A stretch of DNA of 34,438 nt from Hyphomicrobium_A sp039933175 (lineage in GTDB: Bacteria; Pseudomonadota; Alphaproteobacteria; Rhizobiales; Hyphomicrobiaceae): assembly GCA_039933175.1 (NCBI GenBank), contig JBDTOR010000006.1:1-34438 (forward strand). The letters run 5' to 3'. The position numbers and the translations under genes were made by a program. This document shows, in pieces, positions 23,338 through 30,734 of the stretch. Below the pieces are notes generated by a model, which saw nothing but the letters and a program-made list of their open reading frames with translations, was not told where the DNA came from and did not search any database. Position 1 is the first letter of the stretch. Each line of letters begins with the position of its first letter.

Positions 23338-23387
23338 GGTGCATACCGGTGCATGCACCGGTTCATGAGGTTCATGCACTAGTGCAC
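23338..23387. repeat. Cluster of palindromes and short repeats around the DUF1150 stop codon
   Basis: An 18-bp perfect palindrome ACCGGTGCATGCACCGGT (23345-23362), a 12-bp palindrome TGCACTAGTGCA (23375-23386) that includes the DUF1150 stop codon, and a tandem GGTTCATG-A-GGTTCATG (23360-23376) lie within 50 bases. TGCA occurs four times. Denser than chance would suggest at this base composition; role unknown. Confidence 0.7.
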
Positions 23388-23648
23388 GCTGGCGATTTCC
23401 AAGTCGTCGTCGATGGCGTGGCCGATCGCGGCCTGCCGCGTGTCGGTAAGCGCCAAGGGGGTGCCGTCGGCCGCGTGCAACGAGAACAGGTTGATGCCTT
23501 TCGGCAGCCCCTCGATGGCCGGGAACATACGGCTCGCTTCATCGGTGGTGAGCGTCTTGATGTAGGCGACGACACCTCCACCGAGAGTGGCAAGCTCGTA
23601 CTCGGTCATGACATTCCGCGGGTCTGAATTCTTACTGGCTTCCATCAT
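23379..23648 (-). CDS. DUF1150 family protein
   Basis: Small alphaproteobacterial protein family of unknown function that often sits directly after an hsp20 gene, as here. The ATG at 23648 has AGGAGG 8 bases upstream; the next codon is also ATG. The 89-residue product has the family's central part ELATLGGGVVAYIKTLTTDE and EGLPKGINLFSLHAADGTPL, and ends DDLEIASVH. No signal peptide or cysteines. The hsp20 stop is 131 bases upstream on the same strand and a strong terminator follows, so the two genes probably form one heat-shock transcript. A chaperone-partner role is plausible but not shown. Confidence 0.85.
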   Translation of the reverse strand: MMEASKNSDPRNVMTEYELATLGGGVVAYIKTLTTDEASRMFPAIEGLPKGINLFSLHAADGTPLALTDTRQAAIGHAIDDDLEIASVH

Positions 23649-23779
23649 GACGCACTCCTCCTGCAAGCCGGGCCCTACTTGCCGCCGAACGTGGCTGGCG
23701 GCGAGCGTAGCGGCATCCCGGATCTGCGCCCACCGCTAAAACGCACGGCACGGCTGTCTCGATGCAACGTTGACGCATC

Positions 23780-24208
23780 TTATTTTCTGTCGCTTATCTC
23801 GATCGTCCGCACCAGGCGCTCCGGCTCCAGGCGCTTCAGATCGATGGCGAGCAGTCCATCGGACAAGTCAGCTGACCTTACCTCGATTCCCTCCGCCAGC
23901 ACGAACGTGCGCGTAAATTGTCGCGCCGCGATGCCGCGATAGAGATAGTCACGGGACTTCTCGTCGGCCTGCTTGCCGCGGACGATCAACTGGCTGTCGG
24001 CCAGCGTGATCTCGAGTTGATCCCGCGTGAACCCGGCGACGGCCAGCGTGATGCGAAGAGTATCGCCCTCGCCGTTCTCGGCGCCGATGCGCTCGACGTT
24101 ATATGGGGGATAACCGTCGCCCGATCCTTTGTTAGCGCGATCGATCAGGCGCTCGATCTCTTCGAAGCCGAGAAGCAGCGGACTCGAGAGCATGGATATG
24201 CGTGACAT
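23780..24208 (-). CDS. Small heat-shock protein, Hsp20/IbpA family
   Basis: ATP-independent holdase that binds unfolding proteins under heat and passes them to DnaK/ClpB; cytoplasmic oligomer. The 142 residues contain a short N-terminus (SSPLLLGFEEIERLIDRANK), the alpha-crystallin domain with PPYNVER, TLRITLAVAGFTRDQLEITL and QLIVRGKQ, then a C-terminal extension. The protein has IEISDRK at its end rather than a clear I-x-I anchor (LVRTIEI may take that place). An RpoH-type promoter and a structured leader of about 108 bases precede it, and a DUF1150 gene follows. Confidence 0.93.
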   Translation of the reverse strand: MSRISMLSSPLLLGFEEIERLIDRANKGSGDGYPPYNVERIGAENGEGDTLRITLAVAGFTRDQLEITLADSQLIVRGKQADEKSRDYLYRGIAARQFTRTFVLAEGIEVRSADLSDGLLAIDLKRLEPERLVRTIEISDRK

Positions 24209-24316
24209 CGAACGAAAGCCCTTCCTTAAGCGACCTTCAACGCGTGTACCGCCGGAGCCGTCTTAACCTTGGCCTCCGACCCTCCCAGCCCCGCCAATGA
24301 GGGCGCTGGTTTTGTG
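24209..24316 (-). promoter_or_regulatory. Structured hsp20 leader, candidate RNA thermometer
   Basis: From the inferred start near 24316 the leader can form three hairpins: one at 24285-24309 (CCAGC/GCTGG plus GCC/GGC), one at 24253-24278 (CGGAG/CTCCG plus CC/GG), and one next to the start codon at 24214-24238 (GAAGGUC/GGCUUUC) whose loop holds the ribosome site AAGGAAG. UCGCU (24233-24229) just before that site fits the U-[UC]-G-C-U element of ROSE thermometers, but pairing with the ribosome site is not canonical. Leader length and promoter type fit ROSE-controlled rhizobial hsp genes. Confidence 0.4.
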
Positions 24317-24322
24317 GAGAAC

Positions 24323-24351
24323 ATATGGGCGACGGATGCGGAGCGTTCAAG
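24323..24351 (-). promoter_or_regulatory. RpoH (sigma-32) type promoter of hsp20
   Basis: On the minus strand CTTGAA (24351-24346) is followed after 17 bases by CCATAT (24328-24323), close to the alphaproteobacterial heat-shock consensus CTTGAA-N(16-18)-CCATAT. Transcription would start near 24316, about 108 bases before the hsp20 ATG. Confidence 0.75.
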
Positions 24352-24425
24352 CGCCGCAGGCAGGCGCGTGCAGCTCCGCCAACAGGCCGGGTGGGCCTGC
24401 CGCGGACGCCGGGGAGATGAACACG

Positions 24426-24439
24426 ATGTCATTTGACAT
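24426..24439. promoter_or_regulatory. Inverted repeat upstream of the M16 peptidase pair
   Basis: ATGTCA-TT-TGACAT gives perfect 6-base arms with a 2-base spacer, about 108 bases before the first M16 start. It could be an operator. The rest of 24352-24546 shows no gene and no clear sigma-70 promoter. Confidence 0.3.
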
Positions 24440-24546
24440 GAGGGGGGCGAACCCGAAGATGACGGCCGACGCGCGGTTTCGCCGAGCCGACTGCGATAGC
24501 GGTTCACATCCGGTCACCCATCCGGAATCAATCGGGGTTTCAATCG

Positions 24547-25947
24547 ATGTTCAAGCTCGGCGCCAGCCGTCCCGCACTCTTATCAATGGCCATGCTCATG
24601 CTCGCACTCCAACAGACCGCCTCCGCCGAACCGCGTGCCACCGAGTTTAAGCTGTCGAACGGCATGGACGTCGTGGTGATCCCCGATCATCGCGCACCCG
24701 TCGTCACCCACATGGTCTGGTACAAGGTCGGCGCCGCCGATGAGCCCAAGGGCGTGTCGGGTATCGCCCACTTCCTCGAGCACCTGATGTTCAAGTCGAC
24801 GGACAAGATCGCTGTCGGCGACTTCTCCAAGATCATCTCCAAGCTCGGCGGCCAGGACAACGCCTTCACCGGCCAGGACGTGACCGCCTACCATCAGCGC
24901 ATCGCCAAGGAGCAGCTGCGCACCCTGATGGAGATGGAGGCCGATCGCATGACGCACCTGCGCCTCACCAACGATGAAGTCGCCACCGAGCGCCAGGTGA
25001 TCATCGAGGAGCGCCGTTCGCGCATCGAAAACAACCCGGGCGCCCGCCTCGACGAGCAGATGAACGCTGCGCTCTACCTCTCGCATCCCTATGGCATTCC
25101 GGTCATCGGCTGGGAGCACGAGATGGCGAAGCTGTCGCGTGAGGACGCGCTGCGTTTCTACAAGCGCTACTACGCCCCCAACAACGCTATCCTCGTCGTC
25201 GCCGGCGACGTGACGGTCGATGAGGTCAAGCGCCTCGCCGAGGAAACCTATGGCAAGCTGCCGGCCAATCCGGAAGTCGACACGCGCTCGCGCCCGCAGG
25301 AGCCCCCGCACATCGCGGCACGCCGCCTGGCGCTGAAGGATCCGCGCGCCGGCAATGCCTCGTTCCACCGCTACTACACGGCGCCCAGCTACGTGACCGG
25401 TAAGCCCGGCGAAGCCGAAGCGCTCGACCTGCTGATGAAGATCCTTGCCGATGGCTCCACGAGCCGCCTCTATCGCAAGCTCGTCGTTGAGGACAAGGTC
25501 GCAGCGACTACCGGCGGCGACTACTCGGGCTACAATCTCGACGGCGGCGCCATCTCGCTCTACGCGGTGTCCGGCAGCGGCAACGACCTCACCCCGATCG
25601 AGGCCGCGGTCGACGGCGTGCTCGATGAGATTCGCACCAACGGCGTCACCCAGCTCGAGCTGGAGCGCGCCAAGAAATCGCTGCTTGCCGACTACATCTA
25701 CGAGAGCGACAACCAGGCGAACCTCGCCCGCCGTTACGGCTGGGCCGTCGCTATCGGCCGCTCTCCCGCCGACGTCGAAGGCTGGCCGGCGGCGATCGCC
25801 AAGGTCACCGCGGACGACGTGAAGAAAGCCGCCGACAGCTATCTCGACGCACGCCATTCGGTGACCGGGTGGCTGCTGCCTGAGCCCGACGATGCCAAGG
25901 GCCCCGGCGATCGCGTCGCGCAGCCCGCCCCGCACTCGCGGTCCTGA
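24547..25947 (+). CDS. Periplasmic M16 zinc peptidase, catalytic subunit
   Basis: Metallopeptidase of the pitrilysin/mitochondrial processing peptidase family, predicted to act in the periplasm on small or unfolded peptides. The 466 residues begin with a signal peptide (MFKLGASRPALLSMAMLMLA, cleavage likely after SA-SA). The inverted zinc motif H-F-L-E-H is at residues 75-79, and the distal Glu ligand is about 75 residues later in ATERQVIIEERRSR (E154/E155). The second M16 half follows (RYYTAPSYVTGKPGEAEALD). The stop overlaps the start of the next M16 gene as TGATG, so the two are coupled and probably form a heterodimer. Confidence 0.93.
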   Translation: MFKLGASRPALLSMAMLMLALQQTASAEPRATEFKLSNGMDVVVIPDHRAPVVTHMVWYKVGAADEPKGVSGIAHFLEHLMFKSTDKIAVGDFSKIISKLGGQDNAFTGQDVTAYHQRIAKEQLRTLMEMEADRMTHLRLTNDEVATERQVIIEERRSRIENNPGARLDEQMNAALYLSHPYGIPVIGWEHEMAKLSREDALRFYKRYYAPNNAILVVAGDVTVDEVKRLAEETYGKLPANPEVDTRSRPQEPPHIAARRLALKDPRAGNASFHRYYTAPSYVTGKPGEAEALDLLMKILADGSTSRLYRKLVVEDKVAATTGGDYSGYNLDGGAISLYAVSGSGNDLTPIEAAVDGVLDEIRTNGVTQLELERAKKSLLADYIYESDNQANLARRYGWAVAIGRSPADVEGWPAAIAKVTADDVKKAADSYLDARHSVTGWLLPEPDDAKGPGDRVAQPAPHSRS

Positions 25948-27356
25948 TGCCCCTCATGCGAAAAGGCTATGATATGTTCGCAGTCGGTTACCTGCGCGCA
26001 GCGTCTCACCGCGCCGCGTTCCGCCCGACGGCCCTCGCCGCGTCGCTCGCCACACTCGCCGTGGCTTTCCTAACCGTCTTGAGCCCCCCTGCAAACGCCA
26101 TGAAAATCCAAACCGTGAAGAGTCCCGGCGGCATCGAAGCCTGGCTGGTCGAAGAGCACGCGGTGCCGATGATGGCCATGCGCTTCGCCTTCGAGGGCGG
26201 CAGCTCGCAGGATCCGGTCGGCAAGGAGGGCGTAGCGAACTTCGTAACGGCCATGCTCGACGAAGGCGCCGGCGATCTCAAATCGCGCGAATTCCAGGAA
26301 CGCATGGAGGATCTCTCCATGCGCATGAACTACGAGGAGGCGAAAGACGCCTTCTACGGCAACTTCGAGACGCTCACCGAGAACCGCGACGAGGCGGCCA
26401 AGCTGCTGAAGCTGGCGCTGTCGAAGCCGCGCTTCGATGAGGACGCCGTCGAGCGCATCCGCCAGCAGCTTCTGGCGTCACTCGTCTATGCGGCGCGCGA
26501 TCCCGATAAGGTGGCGCAGAACCAGTGGTACGCCACCGCCTTTGCCGGTCATCCCTATGCCCGCCCGGCCAACGGCACCGAGGCCACAATCGGCAAGATG
26601 TCGGGCGCTGACCTCGAAAGCTACCGCAAGCGCGTGTTCGCCAAGGACACGCTGAAGGTCGTTGCCGTCGGCGACATCACACCCGAGCAGCTGGGCAAGC
26701 TACTCGACGAGGTATTCGGCGACCTGCCGGCCAAGGCCGAGCTGACGCCCGTCTCGAAGACCAATCCCGTCACCGGCGGCAGTCAGACCGTCGTCGACAT
26801 GAACGTGCCGCAGTCGGTGGCCGTGTTCGGCATGGGCGCCATGCCGCGCAAGGACCCGGAATTTATGGCGGCCTTCGTGCTCAACCAGATCCTCGGCGGC
26901 GGGGGCTTTGCCTCCAAGCTGATGGAGGAGGTGCGCGAAAAGCGCGGCCTCGCCTATTCCGTCTACACCTACGTCTATCCCTACCAGCACACCTCGATTT
27001 TCTCGGGCGGCGTTGCCACGCGCAACGACATGATGGGGCAGTCGCTCGACATCATCCGCGATGAGCTGAAGAAAATGGCGGCTGGGGACGTGAAGCAGGA
27101 AGATCTCGACAACGCCAAGAGCTACCTCATCGGCTCCTATCCGCTGCGCTTCGACACCAACGCCAAAATCGCTTCACAGCTTTTGGGGCTGCGCATGGAA
27201 GGGTTTGGGCCGGAATACGTCGACAACCGCAACGCTATGATCGCGGCGGTGACGCTCGACGATCTCAAGCGCGTCGCCAAGCGCCTGCTGGACACGCAGA
27301 ACCTGATCGTCACCATCGTCGGCAAGCCGACCCTGGTGCAGGCCAAGAAGGGCTAG
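25947..27356 (+). CDS. M16 peptidase-like protein lacking the zinc motif (partner subunit)
   Basis: Paralogue of the preceding peptidase, 469 residues from the coupled ATG at 25947; later ATGs at 25956 and 25974 (AAGG 7 bases before) are possible starts, and all keep a signal peptide (ALAASLATLAVAFLTVLSPP, then ANA). Where the partner has HFLEH this protein has NFVTA (residues 98-102), so all zinc-binding residues are lost. It keeps the R/Y region in EKRGLAYSVYTYVYPYQHTS, which in M16 heterodimers contacts substrate backbone at the active site of the partner. The pair therefore resembles the alpha/beta arrangement of mitochondrial processing peptidase and of bacterial two-gene M16 enzymes. 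Confidence 0.92.
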   Translation: MPLMRKGYDMFAVGYLRAASHRAAFRPTALAASLATLAVAFLTVLSPPANAMKIQTVKSPGGIEAWLVEEHAVPMMAMRFAFEGGSSQDPVGKEGVANFVTAMLDEGAGDLKSREFQERMEDLSMRMNYEEAKDAFYGNFETLTENRDEAAKLLKLALSKPRFDEDAVERIRQQLLASLVYAARDPDKVAQNQWYATAFAGHPYARPANGTEATIGKMSGADLESYRKRVFAKDTLKVVAVGDITPEQLGKLLDEVFGDLPAKAELTPVSKTNPVTGGSQTVVDMNVPQSVAVFGMGAMPRKDPEFMAAFVLNQILGGGGFASKLMEEVREKRGLAYSVYTYVYPYQHTSIFSGGVATRNDMMGQSLDIIRDELKKMAAGDVKQEDLDNAKSYLIGSYPLRFDTNAKIASQLLGLRMEGFGPEYVDNRNAMIAAVTLDDLKRVAKRLLDTQNLIVTIVGKPTLVQAKKG

Positions 27357-27378
27357 CGCGTACTAAAGCGCGCGCAAC

Positions 27379-27411
27379 AAAAAGCCGGCGGTCGCCACTG
27401 CCGGCTTTTTT
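27379..27411. terminator. Bidirectional rho-independent terminator
   Basis: AAAAAGCCGGC (27379-27389) and GCCGGCTTTTT (27400-27410) form an 11-bp stem with a 10-base loop. It has a T-run on both strands and lies between the convergent M16 and ppa genes, serving both. Confidence 0.95.
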
Positions 27412-27438
27412 GTGCGTGATGCGTTAGTGCGGGTAGAC

Positions 27439-27975
27439 TCAGCGGTTGGATTTCTTGGCGCGCTCGATGGCTTCGGTGATCAGCCGGCGCGCTTCGCCCG
27501 AATCGCCCATGTGGTCGATTTTCGCCCATTTGCCGGGCTCCAGATCCTTGTAGTGCCCGAAGAAGTGCTCGATCTGCTGCACGGTGATCTGCGGCAGGTC
27601 GGTGTAGTTCGCCACCTTGTCGTAGCGCATCGTCGTCTTGCTGCTCGGCACAGCGATGATCTTCTCGTCGCCGCCGCCCTCATCGCGCATCACGAGCACG
27701 CCCACCGGGCGGCAGTTGATGACGGCGCCGGGCACGATGGCGCGGGTGTTGCAAACGAGGACGTCGATCGGGTCGCCATCGAGCGACAGCGTGTGCGGCA
27801 CGAAGCCGTAATTCCCCGGATAGCGCATCGGCGTGTAGAGGAAGCGATCCACGAACAGCGTGCCCGACGCCTTGTCCATCTCGTACTTGATGGGCTCCCC
27901 GCCCACGGGCACCTCGATGACGACGTTGATGTCGAGGGGCGGGTTCAATCCGATCGCAATGGCGTCGAGCCGCAT
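27439..27975 (-). CDS. ppa: Inorganic pyrophosphatase (family I)
   Basis: Hydrolyses pyrophosphate from biosynthetic reactions to phosphate, using Mg2+; soluble cytoplasmic hexamer in this family. The 178 residues include EVPVGGEPIKYEMDKASGTL (substrate Lys and Glu), MRYPGNYGFVPHT, and the catalytic DGDPIDVL with the Asp residues at 66, 68 and 71. KWAKIDHMGDSGEARRLITE near the end is also conserved. Length is standard (170-180). Single gene between a bidirectional terminator and a 244-base gap before mutL, from which it is divergent. Confidence 0.97.
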   Translation of the reverse strand: MRLDAIAIGLNPPLDINVVIEVPVGGEPIKYEMDKASGTLFVDRFLYTPMRYPGNYGFVPHTLSLDGDPIDVLVCNTRAIVPGAVINCRPVGVLVMRDEGGGDEKIIAVPSSKTTMRYDKVANYTDLPQITVQQIEHFFGHYKDLEPGKWAKIDHMGDSGEARRLITEAIERAKKSNR

Positions 27976-28219
27976 CGTTGCTCCAATTGGTTGACTTCAC
28001 ACCGGCCGTTGCCGCCGAACGCGTACCGGCAAGTCATCCCGCAAAGTAATGGATGAATTGCGCTCATCAGATAGCAGCGTGCCCGCCGCCCGTCGCGCCG
28101 CAAGCCGCGGGGCTTCCTGGGACATTAGTACACAGGCATCTGCAACCCGCCCGCCAAGGCGCGTCGTAGCGAATCGGCGGATGGTCTAGCCTCACCCTTT
28201 CGCGTGGGGAGCCCGCAAG

Positions 28220-30007
28220 ATGCCTATCCGCCAGCTATCGCCGGAGACGATCAACCGCATCGCCGCCGGCGAGGTCGTGGAGCGGCCGGCCAGCGTCGTC
28301 AAAGAGCTGGTGGAGAACGCGCTCGATGCCGGCGCCACGGAAATCGAGGTGGTCACCGCGTCCGGCGGCCTGTCGCTGATCCGCGTTACCGACGACGGCG
28401 TCGGCATGCCGGCCGATGACCTCGCACTGGCAGTCGAGCGGCATGCCACCTCCAAGCTGTCCGAAGAAGACCTGTTTGCCATCCGCACGCTCGGCTTCCG
28501 CGGCGAGGCGCTTCCGTCGATCGGCTCGATCGCACGTCTCACCATCCTGTCGCGCGCCCGCGGTGCTGCCGACGCGTTCGCGCTGAGTGTCGACCGCGGC
28601 GCCAAAGGTGCAGTGAAGCCGGCCGCGGGCAACACCGGCACCTGTGTCGAGGTGCGCGATCTTTTCTCGAGCGTGCCAGCACGGTTGAAATTCCTCAAGT
28701 CGGAGCGGGTCGAGAACCAGGCGGTTTCGGAGATCGTCAAGCGCCTCGCCATGGCGCACCCGGCAGTGGGGTTTACCCTGACGACCGGTGAGCGCGCCGG
28801 GTTGCGCTATCCGCGCGAGGGCACCGGCCCCGATGCCCTGCTGCAGCGCCTCGGCCGCATCATGGGTCGCGACTTCATGGACGACGCGGTGCCGGTCGCG
28901 GGCGAGCGCGAGGACGTATCGGTATTGGGATTCGCCGGCCTACCGACGCTGCACCGGCCCGACGTGGCGCAGCAATTCCTGTTCGTCAACGGCCGGCCGG
29001 TGAAGGACAAGCTGCTGATCGGCGCCGTGCGCGCCGCCTACGGCGATCTCATCCCGCGTGGTCGCCATCCGCTGTTGGCGCTGTTCGTGTCGCTGCCGCC
29101 GCAGGAGGTCGACGTCAACGTGCACCCGGCAAAGGTCGAGGTGCGCTTCCGCGACTCGGGCCGTGTGCGGTCGCTGCTGGTCAATGCGCTGGCAGCGACG
29201 CTGCACGCCGCCGGCCACCGCGCCTCGGCCGCCAACGGCGTTGCGGCGTTGCAGGAGTTGCGGCCGAACATCGTGCCGTTCGAGCGTCCGCGGCCATCGT
29301 ATTTTGCGCCGCGCAGCTCGGCTGCCTTCGGACTTGCCGAGGCGATGCAGGCACCGCTGGACGTCATGGCCTCACCTAGCGCCGACGCGCGCGCTTTCAC
29401 CGCTCCTGTCGGCGAGATGCTGCACGACCGCCCGCTTGGCGCTGCCCGCGCGCAGCTGCACGAGAACTACATCGTGGCGCAGACGCGCGACGGCGTCGTC
29501 ATCGTCGACCAGCATGCGGCGCACGAGCGGCTTGTCTACGAGCGCTTGAAGGCGATGCTGGCGGACGGCGGCGTGGCACGCCAGGGACTGCTAGTGCCCG
29601 TCGTCGTTGAACTCGGTGACGATGAGGCAACGGCCCTCGCCGACAAGGCGGACGAACTGGCGGCTCTCGGCATGGTGCTGGATGCTTTTGGTGCCGGGGC
29701 GATCGTCGTGCGCGAGGTGCCTGCATTGCTCGGCGACGGCGACGTGACGCGGCTCGTCAAAGATATTGCCGCCGACATTGCTCGTGATGGAACGAGCACC
29801 GCCCTGCAGGATCGGCTGCTGTCTATCTGCGCGACGATCGCCTGCCACGGCAGCGTGCGCTCGGGCCGGCGCCTGACACCCGATGAGATGAACGCGTTGC
29901 TGCGGGACATGGAGGCGACGCCCTATTCGGGGCAGTGCAATCACGGGCGCCCGACCTACGTCGAATTGAAACTTGCCGACATCGAGAAGCTGTTCGGCCG
30001 CCGTTGA
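28220..30007 (+). CDS. mutL: DNA mismatch repair protein MutL
   Basis: Couples MutS mismatch recognition to strand incision and removal. The 595 residues have the GHKL ATPase N-terminus (RIAAGEVVERPASVVKELVE; NALDAGATEIEVV; GFRGEALPSIGS) and a C-terminal dimerisation domain with the metal endonuclease motif DQHAAHERLVYE at residues 430-441, matching DQHA-x2-E-x4-E. ACHGSVRSGRRL and GQCNHGRPT near the end are further endonuclease-site motifs. The protein is therefore a nicking MutL, as expected for a bacterium without MutH/Dam-directed repair. A GGGAG ribosome site precedes the ATG. The stop lies six bases from that of the convergent small secreted-protein gene. Confidence 0.97.
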   Translation: MPIRQLSPETINRIAAGEVVERPASVVKELVENALDAGATEIEVVTASGGLSLIRVTDDGVGMPADDLALAVERHATSKLSEEDLFAIRTLGFRGEALPSIGSIARLTILSRARGAADAFALSVDRGAKGAVKPAAGNTGTCVEVRDLFSSVPARLKFLKSERVENQAVSEIVKRLAMAHPAVGFTLTTGERAGLRYPREGTGPDALLQRLGRIMGRDFMDDAVPVAGEREDVSVLGFAGLPTLHRPDVAQQFLFVNGRPVKDKLLIGAVRAAYGDLIPRGRHPLLALFVSLPPQEVDVNVHPAKVEVRFRDSGRVRSLLVNALAATLHAAGHRASAANGVAALQELRPNIVPFERPRPSYFAPRSSAAFGLAEAMQAPLDVMASPSADARAFTAPVGEMLHDRPLGAARAQLHENYIVAQTRDGVVIVDQHAAHERLVYERLKAMLADGGVARQGLLVPVVVELGDDEATALADKADELAALGMVLDAFGAGAIVVREVPALLGDGDVTRLVKDIAADIARDGTSTALQDRLLSICATIACHGSVRSGRRLTPDEMNALLRDMEATPYSGQCNHGRPTYVELKLADIEKLFGRR

Positions 30008-30013
30008 GTGCGC

Positions 30014-30595
30014 TCAGCCCTTCTTGAGGATCAGCGTCAGACCGCGCAGTGCGCTGTTGAAGAATTGGATCTCGACGATCTGCCGATCGTTCATGACGAT
30101 GACGTCCATGTTGGCCGTCAGGTCGCCGGCGCGCACGACGATGCGCAAGCCGCGCTCGGTCACCTCGCCGGTCATCTCGCCGCCGAGATTGTAAACGAGC
30201 TCGTTCCAAGTGCCGTTGAGCTTGCCGTCCGTAGTGGCGTTGACGAGGCTCTTCACCTCGATCTTGCCGCTGGCTGAGGCACAGCGAATGTTCTGCTTCA
30301 ATTCGTTGCCGGCCGGGTTGACGAAGTAGGTGGCGCGGCATTGGACCTTTTCGGTCTTGCCCTCTTTCAGGCCGAGCCGCCCTTCGCCGACCCAGCGGCC
30401 GGGCAGAGCCTTGAACGGCGCCGATTTCTGCACCGCGGCAGGGCGCGGCGCATCGACAGGACCTTCTTCGACGGTTCCACCGGCGTCTTCCTCGACGACG
30501 ATTTCGTCGCCCTTCGAGGTGCCGGGCGCCGGCTGGGCGGCAGCAGCCCCGCCAAGGCAGAGTAGGCCGGCGAGAAAAAGATGGATTGGCTTCAT
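30014..30595 (-). CDS. Secreted hypothetical protein, probable beta-rich domain
   Basis: Not recognised as a named family. The ATG at 30595 begins a signal peptide (MKPIHLFLAGLLCLGGAAAA, cleavage likely near AA-Q); an upstream in-frame ATG at 30658 would bury it, so is rejected. Of 193 residues, about 50 after the signal are Glu/Pro/Ala-rich and likely disordered; the rest alternate polar and hydrophobic residues (LPGRWVGEGRLGLKEGKTEK; LRIVVRAGDLTANMDVIVMN), like a lipocalin-type or outer beta-barrel fold. Two Cys (QCRATYF, NIRCASA) could form a disulfide. It lies 139 bases downstream of the transporter/c-di-GMP gene on the same strand and might be co-expressed. Confidence 0.65.
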   Translation of the reverse strand: MKPIHLFLAGLLCLGGAAAAQPAPGTSKGDEIVVEEDAGGTVEEGPVDAPRPAAVQKSAPFKALPGRWVGEGRLGLKEGKTEKVQCRATYFVNPAGNELKQNIRCASASGKIEVKSLVNATTDGKLNGTWNELVYNLGGEMTGEVTERGLRIVVRAGDLTANMDVIVMNDRQIVEIQFFNSALRGLTLILKKG

Positions 30596-30734
30596 TGTCG
30601 TACGCGGCCCGCAGTGTTGATCGCCGATCGCCGGCCGGTCCTGGCCCCGATGGAACAAGCGGAATGTCGTTGTGATCTCCGTCGATTCCTAGTGCCCCTG
30701 GGCCACACGCCGCAGCCGAACGGTGCGAGGGCGG

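Noticed and set aside
24422..24650. Plus-strand frame starting near a GGGGAGATG site upstream of the M16 gene
   Set aside because: It would overlap the M16 signal peptide by about 100 bases, and its sequence is Arg/His/Thr-rich shadow composition without family features.
24583..25935. 450-residue minus-strand frame inside the M16 peptidase gene
   Set aside because: Antisense shadow in GC-rich DNA; the plus frame has the HFLEH motif and signal peptide.
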